DNA of 64,000 nucleotides from Stereocaulon alpinum (GCA_018257865.1 JAEUBA010000097.1:1-64000), one strand, 5' to 3'; shown: positions 23,474 to 36,101, counted from the first letter of the stretch. The notes: generated by a model from the letters alone, not told the origin. Translations and numbers: made by a program.

Positions 23474-26400
23474 ATGCGGGATTCCTGCAGCACAACAGCT
23501 CCCTTTCTTGCATATTCGCGTCTCCCGACCCACGGCGACAGCGGTACCGCTGGTAAGGGCTCAAACAATTTACACCATTCTAATTCCGCTCTGGAACGCT
23601 TTAAAGGAGATTCTAGCAGGCCTGGAGTGGTGAGGCTGTCCGTGCGAAGCTCGGCCTACGAATACCAAGAAGATGGGGGTATGACGAGACGATGCCGGGC
23701 CAATCCCTCTGTCCTCGACGGCAATCCTGATTGTTCGAATCAACGTTGAAGAGCTTGAGACAAAGCGAACGGGTAGGCCCACGGGTCTAGGGGGAAGGTC
23801 TTCCACCGCGACTAGCTCTGCAAAAGTCACAATGCAGACTACGTCAAGAGCTGGACAGGAGATGGGAACTAGTGACAGTGCCAATGTTATATGGAATCCC
23901 TACACAAGGACCTTAGATACTACACCCATTAATGGATCAGGCTCAGGTGGTAGGTTTCGGACCCGCCAGCCTGGGTAGCTGCACACGCCCGTTAAGAACT
24001 GCTTACTGACGTGCAGTAGGCGAAGGCCGGGCATCAAAGAGAGTGCATAAAACCTCGACCAACGGCGCAACACCCGCAAGACCAACAGAGCCTACACCTG
24101 TGGCAGGCACCAGGGCTGAGCCTGTTCCTCCGCCCGCTACTCGACGAAGGCAATCCTCGTTTAGAGACCAAACATTCAGGGACCAAAGAGCAGCTCTACC
24201 AACTTCTACACCCCTCCAAGCCTCTCCATCGAAACGGTACGAGAAGCATGCCGACTCCTCCTATAACTCAGTCCAGCTAACAATTTCAGACTCGCTTACA
24301 ACGGCCTCTCAAGTTCACAAACACCGCAACGGACATTTACACCCAGCTCCTCGCAAGAGCTACATTCTAGGCAAACTTCATTTGGCCAATCCTCCAGATT
24401 CAGCTTCTCTTCTGCCGCCCCAGTCGGTAGACGAGACGTCTCTAATGAGTCGGAACCTTTCGATTTCCTCCCTCCTATTAATTTTGATGATTTTCACGCT
24501 AGCATTGGATCCGGTGAACCCGACATCGATTCATTTCCAAAGCCAGGTGGTAGTCTGACAGGGACCGCAAATGGCTCGAGCTCGATGATCCAGCGGCCTG
24601 GGGTGAATGGGCCGTCCAAGACAATGGACTCTTCACAACTTAGCTCTCGCATTGGCCTCAACGGCTCCTCAATACGTCGTCACGATAGCACTGTAAGGCA
24701 AGCCGGCCAGGCAAGGACAGAAGTAGGCAATATGGCTCCTCCAGAAGCCTCTGCATCAGCGAGAGCGCATCGGAAAACATATTTCGCAACCCCTTCATCT
24801 GGTTCTGCAGTCCCAAGAGCTCCACGGAAGTCTGTGGGTCCCGGGATCCTGGCGTTGGATCTGAGAGGACCGAGCCAAACGCATCGAAGGCCTAGTCTAG
24901 CGCAAGCAGGCCTTGGGGAGACTTCCAAATCATTCGATGCGACGGACTCTACTGTGAGCAGAAACGTTCCTGGAGCTCAAGCCAGCAGTTTCGAGTCATC
25001 GAGTCGACACAACAAATCAAAGTCCCTACAGCCACCTCCGAGAAAGACAGCCACAAGTGAAGAGTTCTCAACGCCAATGGGTACACCTGAGGAAACGTTC
25101 CACTCGCCAATAAGTACAACTTACTCACCAGCCAGACCAAGACTTCAGAGGACTACCACGCCTTCATCGAGCAAGAGAGCGTCTATGATGCCTAACAGCA
25201 TCCATGCTACAGGCTTGGCGGCGCGTACTATTAGCCCAACGGATGTACGCAGGCAGACAAGAATGTCCATGATGCCGAACCCGCCGCCTATGCCTTTCAC
25301 ACCACCTACCCCACAGCCTGATCCCCTTCATTCCGCTGGGCGCCCATCTGTTCCATCCCCTTCTATGATTCCACGAAAAAGCGTAACGCCGTCATCTTCT
25401 CGGACGACTCCAGACCTCAATCGTAAGTCCTACAGCTCAGGCGTTTCCAATTCATCGACGACGAGCTACAACTCTTTTCTAGCCTCTACCGGCTCCTCCC
25501 GTATCTCCCAAAGCTTCTCGAATTCTCGACTGCCCACCCTCAAGACGCGGAATGACAATACCTCCTTAGGCGATGACGAAATAGTGCCTCCAGTCCCCGC
25601 TATCCCAAAGGCTTACGAATCTCCCAAGACTGAATATGACCAGCCGCCTTTCTTCTCTGCTCGTAAGTCAAGCATGGCTGAGGTCAGCTCCTTGAACAGT
25701 ATATCAACTTCGGCAGATCTACCATCGCCACTGGACCCCGAGCTTCCTAAACCCGAAAGACAAAGCCGTCTTAAGAAGAATGTAGAAAGTGAGCATGAGG
25801 CCCTAAGGGAGAGGAAACCGAGCGGAGGCGTCAATATAAACAGACGGACTCTACAACCTCTCCGACTGCCGCCACTGAATCTCCTCCCATTGAGTACACC
25901 AACAGCGTCCAAGATTGCGGCTCTGTATGATGGCTCTTTCGCACATCTCACAGCAGGTGCTGCAACTCCTCCACCCAAGGACGGTTATCAGGGAACGCCG
26001 ACGACGCCGATGACTGCTTCTAAGGCTAGCTTCTCGAGTAATTATTATGAGGATGATCATGCACCTATGTCAGCTCAAGTCAGGAGTAGTAGCTCTCATT
26101 ACAATGTGAGGCCAGAAGCCTTGTCGTATCATGCTGCCAGTAGCTCTGGCACTGCTGCACCGAACCCTCAAGACTCATACGCTCTTACCGCTAGCCGAAC
26201 CGCTATGTCTCCGTTTGTTTCCTCCTCCCTACCCAAACCTAGTGGGGAATATGGCTACAGCCTAGAGAAGTCTAACACCACAGATAGCGCTGACGCCAAA
26301 CCTTCGAAAGTCAAGGGTCCCCGCTTGCAGAAACCAAGGAGTGTATCCAAAGACGATACGTCAAGCCTTGATACACCGACATCTGCTGATGCCAGCACAA

Positions 26401-28495
26401 CTTCAATTGGACACTCCATTCGCCGAAAATTGAGCTTGACACGAAGGCGAAGTAATTCGAAAGCTCAAACGGCCGCCGAACGAGATGCTGAGCCACCACC
26501 AAAGCCGCCAAAGCATGACAATATGCCTCCACCAAGGTTGCCTGCTTCAGCTACATGGAATGGTCCACTGCTTACGAGCCCAAGCCCATCCCAGCAACGG
26601 AATCAATCCCGTCCGAACAGGAATACACCAAATTCTAGTGGCAAAGTGCATCACGAACGGACTCGTAGTAACACTTTGGACAACCTTGAGGCACCCAAGA
26701 AGGATTTGGCAACTCCAGGTCCAAAGAGAACGGCCAGAGCTAACCTCGAAGGGGCGCCAAGCCAAAATGCGATGAGCCTCAAAGACTTTTTGAAAGAAGC
26801 CAAGACTATGGAAGCGCAGCTTGACCGCGATGACTTATCCGCCGAGGAAGAAATGAAGAGGCTAGCTTCCAAGCGCAAAGAGACGGAGAGCGCAGCAAAA
26901 GAGGTTGATGCATTGAGACAAAGAGCGACTGCCAAGGAGCGTGTTTCTCCTGGCTCAGCACTCCGAATGGCCACTTTGAACATCTTCGAAAGGGGCGAAA
27001 TCATCGATTACAAGGACATCTACTTCTGTGGTACCCAAGATGCCAAGAAGCACGTTGGAGACTTGAGCACCGAAGTGGCCAACTTTGGATATGACGACGA
27101 ACGAGGGGATTACAACATCATTACTGGCGATCATCTAGGTTATCGATACGAGATCGTTGATATCCTTGGGAAAGGCAGTTTTGGGCAAGTAGTACGATGC
27201 GTAGATCACAAGACAGGTGGTCTTGTGGCGATCAAAATCATCAGGAACAAGAAGCGGTTTCATCAGCAGGCACTCGTCGAAGTCGACATATTGCAGAAGC
27301 TACGAGAATGGGTAAGTGTCTTCACCTGAGGAACGAGCAACTCGACGAGGACTAATTGCTTGCTCAGGATCCTCAAAACAAGCATAGTATGGTTAGCTTT
27401 ACTCAAAGCTTTTACTTCCGTGGCCATCTGTGTATCTCGACTGAGCTGCTGGGCATGAACCTCTATGAATTCATCAAATGCCACGACTTCCGAGGATTTT
27501 CTCTAAAGCTGATACGGCGCTTTGCCAAGCAGATGCTAAGCAGCCTTGTCTTGCTGAAAAGTAAGAAAGTCATCCACTGCGATCTGAAACCCGAGAACAT
27601 CCTTCTAGCCCATCCCGCACGCTCTGAGATTAAAGTCATCGACTTTGGCTCCAGTTGCCTTGAGAATGAAAAGGTCTACACATATATCCAGTCTCGCTTC
27701 TACCGCTCTCCAGAGGTCATCCTTGGCATGACCTACGGCATGCCAATTGATATGTGGTCTCTAGGCTGTATACTTGCGGAGCTTCTAACCGGTTACCCTA
27801 TCTTCCCAGGTGAGAACGAGCAGGAGCAGCTCGCCTGCATAATGGAAGTCTTCGGTCCTCCCGAGAAACATCTTATTGAGAAGTCTACACGCAAAAAGCT
27901 TTTCTTCGATTCGTTAGGCAAACCACGCATCACCGTCTCCACGAAGGGCAAGCGGCGACGCCCAAGCTCCAAGTCTCTCCAGCAAGCTCTCAAGTGTGAA
28001 GACGAAGCCTTCCTCGACTTCATAACGCGCTGCCTCCGCTGGGATCCGGATCGTCGTCTCAAGCCCGACGAAGCCACTCACCACGAATTTATCACTGGCA
28101 AGAGCTCGAAGTCTACAGCGTCCCGCCCGCGTACGGCTCCTTCAAACCCTATCAACTCACCCATCAAACGTTACAACTCCATCTCCCAAACACCAGCCGG
28201 TACACGACCGCTCCCCGAACCTCCAGCCACAAGCTTCAAAAACGGCACCGCAGTCCGAACACGCGACGCTTCAACCGCTAGTCAATCACCCAGCAAAGCC
28301 GCAGCCGCAATCGTAGGCCCTAAACGCCACTCCACCATGACAGGCATCCAACCTAACGGAAACCCCGTTGCAATCAAAAGGACAATGAACGGAGTTGTCG
28401 TCCAGGCAAGTGCATTGCCAAGGGTAGCGAGTACGCCGAAAGCAACCAAGGATCTAGCGGCAGCGGCGGCGGCGGCGAGTTTGGTGAGTCAATAG
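23474..28495 (+). CDS. pom1: DYRK-family protein kinase, Pom1-type
   Basis: Five exons (23474-23678, 23752-23949, 24017-24236, 24290-27311, 27368-28495) give about 1590 residues. The first 1100 are Ser/Pro/Thr-rich, probably disordered. A DYRK-homology box (YDDERGDYNIITGDHLGYRYE) comes just before the kinase domain at about residues 1158-1457. Visible are GKGSFGQV, the VAIKII lysine, HCDLKPENIL, DFGSSC and the activation loop YTYIQSRFYRSPEVIL; the second Tyr of YTY is the DYRK autophosphorylation site. A basic, Ser-rich tail of about 130 residues follows. In fission yeast Pom1 sets cell polarity and division timing at the cell tips; the same role here is inferred. The first exon is uncertain: the frame stays open upstream of 23474, and a CAG at about 23,412 could be an acceptor. 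Confidence 0.88.
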
Positions 28496-29177
28496 CCTAA
28501 AGGTGACTCTTCACGAGTGTGCAGGATTAGGCAATACTGATACGTAAGATAGGCTGCTAAGTCCTCAAGATGAGATTATCGTCCAAATCTAAGCTCATGG
28601 ATCGGTGCACGAATGAAGGGAGAAAGACAAGTGAAGGGGGAGGGAAAACTTGGGAATACATGTAAATAGCGGCGTTTCTTGGGGCAAAAGAGCTGTGCCG
28701 GGCACAAGCTTTCAGGTTTCAGGAATGGCTGGTGTGACGTCTCTCCTTAAATGATGTCCATATGCATACTGGTGGCGCGCTTTTCTCTACTTCTGCAGGA
28801 AACCGGGCGTGGAGCGCCCTATATACCCACATGTCTTTTTTGGTTGGTTTGTATGAGCTAAGCATTGCCGGCGGGCGAGTATTGTGCTTCTTAGCATTGC
28901 ATAGAAGATGCTTAAAAATGAACCACGGCAAGAAGCATTGATTTGAGCACGTTGAGAAGCACGGATCACTGTGACCGTTCATGCATTTGCTGATACTACA
29001 GACAAGACTGGACCTGCCAGCTTCCAGGTAATTGCAAGCATTGTCCTGATTCGCCACTCTTAGAACATTAAGCACAATGAGACAGAAGCGACACTGCGAC
29101 ACATCGACACGCCAGCGTAGCCCATTTCATATACTCTATTTCGCATTCCCGCTGCGAAGCCGTTCAGTTGCCACCAC
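28496..29177. other. Intergenic, convergent 3' ends
   Basis: Lies between the 3' ends of the kinase and the GPI-protein gene. It presumably holds both 3' untranslated regions. Short frames here lack any protein-like features. Confidence 0.5.
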
Positions 29178-30216
29178 CTACAAAAGCACAGCAGCAGCAG
29201 CAGCAACCAAGCCAGCACGTACGACCCAAGCTCCAGCCTCCAACGCACCTGCACCACCAGCGAAGACCGTCGGGCTTGGCTTGGAACTCCCACTCGGCAC
29301 AATGACCAGACCGCCCGAGGCAATATTGAGAGTAGCAGTAGGGTAAGCAGCCATGGTCGTGGTGGCTAATTCCTCCAGGAGAGTCGACTTGGGAAGTTTC
29401 GGTGCTGTTGCAGTAACACAGACAACTACAGTGCTGGCCAATTCTGTGGGACGAGTCGATACAGTAACCGGTGAGACTGATGCAGGAACATCCACCGAAG
29501 GAGTCGTATCGGGAACCGATACTCCTGCGGTAACATAGACGATTACAGTGCTGGCCCTGCGGATCAAGCTGCGTTTGCTGGCTGCTGCGGTTGTAACGGA
29601 GTCAGTGCTAGGCGCGATAGTGGTACCTTCGGTGGGTTTGGTGCCATTGATGGAGAAGGGAGCCCCGCCGCGGTCGGGGTAGACGATTCCGTCTAGAGAA
29701 CAGGCTGCATCGCCGGCTGTGGGGGTTGATTGGTAGCCTAGTGATGGAGATTAGCTGGGGTTGCTTGCTCTTCACGCGGTATACACGGTGTACGTTGTGG
29801 AAAAGAAGTTTGAAGATATTGGCAAGCCGGGTGAAGTTCGAAGGGACTTACAGAGCGCGTTAACTTTGACTCCGACTGGTGGGACGCTTGCGAGACTGTG
29901 GGAGGAGTCAATAATTATTGCTAAGATCTGAGGAAGGAAAAATAGGTGCTCACTTGTCAAAGCAGTTGCCTGGCTGGCCTGAGGTGCCAGTGCAACGTAT
30001 GATGATGTTGGATTTTAGTGACGGCGCTACGCAGTAATTGCCACCAGTTGCTGGGCAGACGAAAGAGCGCGTGGTGGCATCGCTATTTCATAAGGTTAGT
30101 GATGGCTCTAGAAGTGCATTGAGATTGAGCAGCTCTGATGAAGGTGAATCTTACAACACGACGTGCGCGCTGGCAAAGGCCGCGGCTGTGGCGAGGAGGA
30201 GAGCGGCGAGCTGCAT
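29178..30216 (-). CDS. Cysteine-rich secreted protein with GPI-anchor signal
   Basis: Four exons on the - strand (30216-30155, 30082-29954, 29895-29852, 29737-29178; introns 72, 58 and 114 nt) give 264 residues. The start MQLAALLLATAAAFASA is a clear signal peptide. The next 100 residues carry six cysteines, in contexts such as SFVCPATGGNYC, NCFDN, NALCYQ and AACSLDG. A Ser/Thr/Val-rich region follows, then a small-residue cleavage zone and a hydrophobic tail (GLVAAAAAVLL) typical of GPI attachment. It should sit on the plasma membrane or cell wall. The cysteine domain was not matched to a named family; CFEM spacing is not met. Three introns in a short gene and consistent phases support the model. 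Confidence 0.78.
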
Positions 30217-30854
30217 CTTGCAGGAGCTGATGAGAGCTGTAAGGCACGTACGGAATGATGATGATACGAATGGGTAAACGAGCGTCTGGTAAGGATGTAG
30301 AGAATTGATGTGTCGGACTGAGTGTGGATGTTGGAAGAAGAGAATGGGTGTGAGGGGGGTATTTGTAGGGGAAGAAGTAGGCGTGCCTTCCTCACGATAC
30401 CAGCGGCATTGTTGATGGCGCTAGCAGCGAAGTAAGTGGATCACAATAGCTCCTTCCCAATACCAACATCCCACGAACTAACGAGATTAACTGAGGGAGC
30501 CTGAGATTCCTGTGCGTAAACCTGAACAGAACCATCCATCAAGGAAGGGTTACAAAGATTTGTTGGCGGTCAACTATATAATCCCGGAGTGGCTCAGCAA
30601 CAAGCGCGTAGTGTATGTACAGATGGATTACTTCTTCCGGGCAACCGTACAATAAATGACATCTCGCCGCTCCCTATTTCCTTCCTTCTACTCCTGACTG
30701 TCCAGCCAAAATAGGTATACGCTTTATTCATATTTGGACCTCGTCTATCTGTCTACCAGGACGCCTTTACTCATACGCGACCAGTAGATGACCTTGGTTC
30801 CTAAACGATGCCACCGGCACCATTCATTCATATAGGCCGCGTCGTAGCTTTGAC
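30217..30854. other. Intergenic
   Basis: Upstream region of the GPI-protein gene and tail of the decayed membrane-protein gene. It contains no supportable gene. Confidence 0.5.
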
Positions 30855-32826
30855 TTATTGCCCAATTTGTACATCGATTGCTTCGTCCGCCCTTGTAGCA
30901 TACCAACCTGCAACGAAGAGCTCCAATTGAACACCAATGATCCCAGAAAGTAGAGGTATGACGTAGTACCAATGCACTTGTAGACGACTACCAATATAAG
31001 GCACCAACCCCGGAAATTGAATTTGGCGGTTTGTGGACGCCAGGGTGGAGATAGATGCGATTGCAAATTCAGCCATTCAGCCATGTTGGTGCCAACTTCG
31101 TCTTCATCTTCGAACTGGATCTCGTATTCCATACTGATGGCAAGCTTCAGCACTGGGGCCTCTACGGTATCTCGAACATGTGTATGGTTTTCGGGACTTA
31201 CCCGGAAGGAATAAGCTGGTATTGTATCTAGGCAGGTCCCCGTGACGAGACTTTTGACTGACGACCTTGCAGCGCGATCAATGCGGCAGTAAGACGAGCC
31301 ATGCCGTTTAAAAAACGTTGAGAATCGTTCACCACATTCAAGACTTCGCCGACGGTGATGGACATTCGAAGAAGGTAGATGTCTCACCATGACTTCGATG
31401 AGCCCACAATAATATACATCGAGGACCGCAGACGTATGTCACCTCCTGTTGAGGCATGTTGATGCCTCGCTTTATATAGGTGGTCCCATCGAGGCCCCCC
31501 GAGGCTGCTGAGATGGTGATATTGCCATTGAATGTCTCGTTCTTATACTCGTGTAGCAAGTCTCCGTTCGGCTGAGTCTGAGGGCTACCAACCATTGAGT
31601 AATTGTAGCGTTCGCCAGCAGAGGCCGTGATAGTGCGATTGGTAAAATGCGGGTAAGCTTTTGTTCGATTGTCCTTAGGGTTATACTCGTTGAACCGATA
31701 GGTAAATTTTTGGTGGTAGCGAGTCCTCCTGCAATGATATCGGTAATCGTTCGTGGAACGCAAAATGTCCGAAACCTCAGTATAAGTCCCACAGTCTGAA
31801 TGCAAGGCTATCTCTCCGTAGGCGTGTGCTAAAGCCTAAGTCGTCACATTCCCATCGCAGCCTCTCTGATCGAACGCATCGAAGAAACATGTGAGGTCAA
31901 GTCCGTTTACAATACCTGACCTTATGTAGGTATCGTTGTAAATCGTACCATCTTGTATCGAGAAGGCTAGACTGACGATAGCGACGGATGTCTGCGCAAG
32001 CTTATGAACGAAGCTATATCAGCTCAACAATCGCACAAGAGAATTGTCACATCTCACTATGTTGAAAAAGACCTAATACCCTTGTCAGCGTTTGTTTATG
32101 ATACATGGACTCTGTGGGAGTGATTGGGTTTGTTGTTGATCTGGCAAGCTGAGAATCAACATTCATGCATGCAGCACGAGCGTGAAGCAAACTGGAAACA
32201 CTGTATCTGCTTGTTCCTATTGCAAATCCAAGACAGAACGATGGAGTCCGGGAGTCTGACAAGTGACTAAATTATGCGAAGCAGCACACGAGTATCCAAT
32301 ATCGTCTGCGGGATGTCCATCCAAGCACACAAACGTTTGTCAGGTTCTCAATGCCTTGTATCAAAATCTTCTCCTGATCGCCAAGTGGCGCGTGCGCTAC
32401 AATCCTCTTTCTCGAGGTTTTAGCGAAGGACTTGGATACCTCCTGCAAGTCTCACCAACTGATGAATATTGTGTATCCTGTATCGGGCATGAGTATGATG
32501 ACTGAAAAGAAAATCAAACCCAGCCCTAGGAGCAGTCCCGTGACGACAGTGTTGAAGATATATTTCCGAACTTTGGTAGTATTGCTCTTCTGTTCATATA
32601 TCCGGATCGTCATGAGGATGAGCGCGCAGATAACATTTGTTACAAGCCACCCAGACGCTTGCCAGACAAAGGGCGTACGAGTCTGATTGTATTCGCTATT
32701 GTAAGCCCGGTCCAGCTTCCGTGAAGACATATTGCTGGAAGAGGTTTCTCGACAACCGAATCTACCATCATCGTTAGAAGAAGTCTGCGGACTACCGAGT
32801 CGTGCAAAAGCATGGCTTGTTCCCAT
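30855..32826 (-). pseudogene. Decayed fungal multi-pass membrane protein gene
   Basis: On the - strand the remains run in order. A start at 32826 is followed by two membrane segments (SGWLVTNVICALILMT, and FNTVVTGLLLGLGL). Then come LGWTSRRRYWILVCCF, LAQTSVAIVSLAFSIQDGT, a large outside loop (SDCGTYTEVSDILRSTNDYRY, TYVCGPRCILLWAHRSHG), and a last membrane segment (WYYVIPLLSGIIGVQLELF) ending at 30855. This order matches a large unnamed family of fungal membrane proteins. At least four lesions are visible: TAG at about 31836-31838; a frameshift near 31,350; TAG at about 31228-31230 where Trp is expected; and an 8-bp tandem duplication at 31069-31084 that shifts the frame. Introns in the first half were only partly placed. 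Confidence 0.75.
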
Positions 32827-33371
32827 CCCATTACCGATTATTTCGCTTGTGATTCAACTCGATCCCAGACATAAGGAGTGAGACGACATCTAAAGAACCT
32901 CTGCTTCCTCTATGGAGCAGCTCAGCACGAGCAATCATAATAAGCAATAGTAACATCACAATCGCCGCACGTTTCAAAGCGAAACGCTACAATTTTACGA
33001 AGGCGCGTAGCTGACTGCAGGGGTAGGATGAAGAATAAGAGGCTTGTTCTCTCAAAGATCGTTCTTAGCTTACGTTTTTGACTGAGAGACGTCCCGCATC
33101 AAAAGGGTTACCATCCGCTTACACCGAATGACCCTTTTTCCATTCTCTTTCTGGACTTGCATCGAGGCACTTAGCCCGATGACACCACCTCGGAGAATCG
33201 GAAATACTGCATACGAGCCGCTAAGAGCCTGGCTTTCTGCCCGATTGGATGCCACCTGCTGATAAAAGTGGAGAGTGAGATTGTTCTCTTTGCGTGGTGG
33301 GTCGATCTACGTTGATCCTCTTGGTGGGGATGAAAGTTGAGAAGGCTGAGGTACTACATGGTTGGCCTCGG
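32827..33371. other. Intergenic
   Basis: Upstream of the membrane-protein pseudogene. A 61-residue frame at 33070-33255 (- strand, ATG start) may be part of that gene's first exon or chance; it has no recognised feature. Confidence 0.4.
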
Positions 33372-34016
33372 ATTTAGCAATTTCAAGACTCTTGCAAAAG
33401 CTTGGCGTTTTTCTCCCGGTATCTCCCCCCACTGCATTCTATATAGAAACTTTGACAAATATCTAAATATCAACCTATTATCGAATTTGAAGCTACAAAA
33501 TGTTATAATTAGGTAAATATGAAGTCCCAGCGATATATTATAGACTAATTCTTGGTGTTGCAGGTCTTCCACCGCCCCTCCTACGCCCCCCGTTCCTTTG
33601 CGACGCCTCTCCCTACAGTATGCCTTACCGCCCTATTAACTCAGCTACCAAATCAAAAGCTATAGTTCTCCTATATAGTCATTAGCGGCCTGATGCTTTA
33701 AATAAGAGGTTATATTACCACTGCTCTCAGCAGCCTGTTCCTCCTTAAATATAACCTTTGTATTTTTTTAGCGGCGGGGGGTTTGGCGCTGGGGCTACTA
33801 GTCAGGGGGGTCGGCGACAGTGGGGGTAGAGGGTCTAGATCGAGTAGAAGGCATTGCAACACTACTGTATTCGTATTTAGGACGTTTTAAGGCTTCAAAT
33901 TCGATAATAATAGGTTGATATTTTAATAATTATCAAAGTTTCTATGTAGAATGCAGTGGGGGGAGATACTGGGAGAAAAACGCCAAGCTTTTGCAAGAGT
34001 CTTGAAATTGCTAAAT
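33372..34016. mobile_element. 645-bp element with about 122-bp terminal inverted repeats
   Basis: Bases 33372-33493 (starting ATTTAGCAATTTCAAGACTC) return as the reverse complement at 33892-34016 with a few differences and small indels. The middle (about 400 bp) has no reading frame and contains AT-rich and G-rich stretches. Long inverted ends, small size and no coding capacity fit a MITE or foldback element. A target-site duplication is not obvious, so the exact ends may be off by a few bases. The inverted ends are only mildly diverged. Confidence 0.75.
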
Positions 34017-34978
34017 GGTTAAAAACAGAAGGCGCCCGATGATCAGCCGTGACTGAAGTATACCGATCAAAAGAAACCTCCATTATCCAATGCTGCGTCT
34101 TGAGTTCAAAAATGATAAATATCAACCGGCAGGTCTGGTCTCCCATGAACACTTATCCCGTCAATTTTCGAATATTGGGGAGAGTGGTCTATGATTCTTC
34201 CCATAGATGGCTGCACCGTCTCATTAAGAGCTTTAGTAATGCATGATCAAACCTGTCCATCAGACCTCCGAAACCATGAATTGTGTGCCCATAGCTTTTA
34301 GTAGGCCGGGAGAGCGAGTCGCTGAACGACGCATGAGGCACAGGGTATAAGCTGCATGGTACATGGAGTTCCAGATCGACCACGAACAGGGCTTCAAGCA
34401 TGCCGGTGTCAGCCAAGGCAACTAAAGCCGGGCTGAAGGCAATCGCTTCGGATTTCTCGCACTGGCTCATGTGGTATCTAGGCAGCTACTGAATCGTTTC
34501 GAAGTCTACCAATCAACACCGTAAGTCGATCGACAATTTCAGATGCCAAGAAGCACAGAATGCCACAGATCAAGAAAGCCGGCGTGCAGCACATTTCAAA
34601 TTGGCCGTATTTTTGTCCGCAGCCAGAACATCCACATGATTTTCTTGTCCTGTACTGAGTAAGCTCATTTTGATGCCATTCTTCAACGGCTACACGAATA
34701 AGGCCAATTACACATCAAGGTTTGGTACCTAAGCTAACGCTCAGCCGGCGCCTGATTGACATGCAGCTAAAAAACGTGTGTTCTAGCTACTCGGCCCGCC
34801 TTCGGATGAGGGGAAGTGGCATGACTATTAACGCTGGGGTGAAGAATATCACAGAGCATCTCTTTCTGACATCTGAATCGAGGATTGCTTGAATTTGATA
34901 TAAAGATTCTTATCGTCCTCACAACTAGATTAATATAGTCATACTGGGAGTAATACAAGAACACAACGCACCGTCAAC
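34017..34978. other. Intergenic, upstream of the FrnE/DsbA-like gene
   Basis: No supported gene. A - strand frame at 34189-34470 (93 residues, MSQCEKSEAIAFS start) has no recognised domain. The last 100 bp are AT-rich and likely hold the promoter of the next gene. Confidence 0.45.
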
Positions 34979-36000
34979 ATGGTCTATGAATCTACGATCG
35001 CTTTCACCTTGGATACCATCTGTCCATGGTATGTCCAATTATCGGGACTGTGCGGAACATTCCAAGTCATGACTATGTACTGACACATCTCTCAGGACCT
35101 ATCTAGCAAAAAGAAGGCACGTACTCCGAGTGCTGATCATCTCTGGCATTCTGGCTGACACCTGGGGTTAGGATGGACTTAGGTAGGACTGCTTGATAAG
35201 ACAATTGTTCTCGCGTCTTGTGGCTCTTCTGATATGAGGATGCTCAGCTCTCGAGATATTCCGCTCCTCTCCAGGGGCAGAAGATGTCAAATTCATCGTC
35301 AAATACTTTCCATATCAGCTTTATCCCAATGCCAGCAAAGAAGGAGAGGACAAATATGAATGGTACTCTCACGTGCTCAAGTGATATCCGACCAACGATA
35401 AAGAGCTAAAGGTGGCTCAAGGTACAAAAAGACAAAGTACAACGATTCAGAGGAGCAAATGAAGAAGTACACTACCTTGATGTCTGCATATGGGGTTGCA
35501 GTTGGAATCAACTTCAAATTTGGCGGGAAAGTTGCGAATACAATTGATGCCCATCGCTTGATTCAGCATTATCAGGAAGAGATGGGCCCGGAGACTGCGG
35601 ACAAAATCGTTAACTGTAAGAAGATCGATTGGGAACATTGGATGTGATGTCTTTTGATATCCTGGAGTGGCTGTGCTGAGGCCGATCCATTGCTAACGGG
35701 TTCTCAGCTCTCTATACGCAATACTTTACGCAAGAGAAATCCCCTTGCGCACCAGAAACACTGCTGAAAGCCGCCACGGACGCCGGTATCGACCGGTCCA
35801 AGGCTGAAGCGTTCATTGGTGACGAGTACGAGGGTCTGTCTGAGACGAAGATGCTTATTAGGGAGCAGGCAGGGAATGGTATAGATGCCGTACCGTATAT
35901 TGTGCTAGAGGGTAAAAGACGAGACTTCACCCTTGAGGGTGCCAAAGAAGTCGAAGATTACGTCAAGGAGTTTGAGAAGGTTGCAAAGGAGTCCAAATGA
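34979..36000 (+). CDS. DsbA/FrnE-like thioredoxin-fold oxidoreductase
   Basis: Five exons (34979-35028, 35096-35120, 35256-35362, 35422-35615, 35708-36000) give 222 residues. It opens MVYESTIAFTLDTICPW, the usual start of fungal FrnE-type proteins with the single Cys-Pro of the active region, then TYLAKRR. The blocks VKFIVKYFPYQLYPNASKEG, NTIDAHRLIQHYQ and GIDAVPYIVLEGKRRDFTLEGA (with the cis-Pro loop VP) are all present. The family is cytosolic and acts as a disulfide oxidoreductase or glutathione-linked isomerase; substrate unknown. The border of exons 2 and 3 is uncertain: the acceptor at 35255 keeps the frame, but one at 35247 looks stronger and does not. The rest of the gene is intact. 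Confidence 0.85.
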
Positions 36001-36059
36001 CAAAGAACTTCCGAGTAGGCATTGTCAACCACCCAGTGGCTCACATCAATAAATATCGA

Positions 36060-36101
36060 AGGTATTGGTTGGTAAGATCCGAATCTTACCAACCAATACC
36101 T
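36060..36101. repeat. Perfect 19-bp inverted repeat with 4-nt loop
   Basis: The arm AGGTATTGGTTGGTAAGAT, loop CCGA and exact reverse-complement arm sit 60 bp after the stop of the FrnE/DsbA-like gene. It would form a strong hairpin in the 3' untranslated RNA or mark fused ends of a small inverted-repeat element. Fungal genes do not use hairpin terminators, so a terminator reading is not favoured. Confidence 0.85.

Noticed and set aside
24043..24558. A separate 171-residue gene upstream of the kinase
   Set aside because: It is exon 3 of the kinase read through the intron at 24237-24289; after splicing the frame runs on into the kinase.
31338..31805. A 155-residue independent gene
   Set aside because: Its sequence is the middle of the decayed membrane protein, ended by a frameshift.
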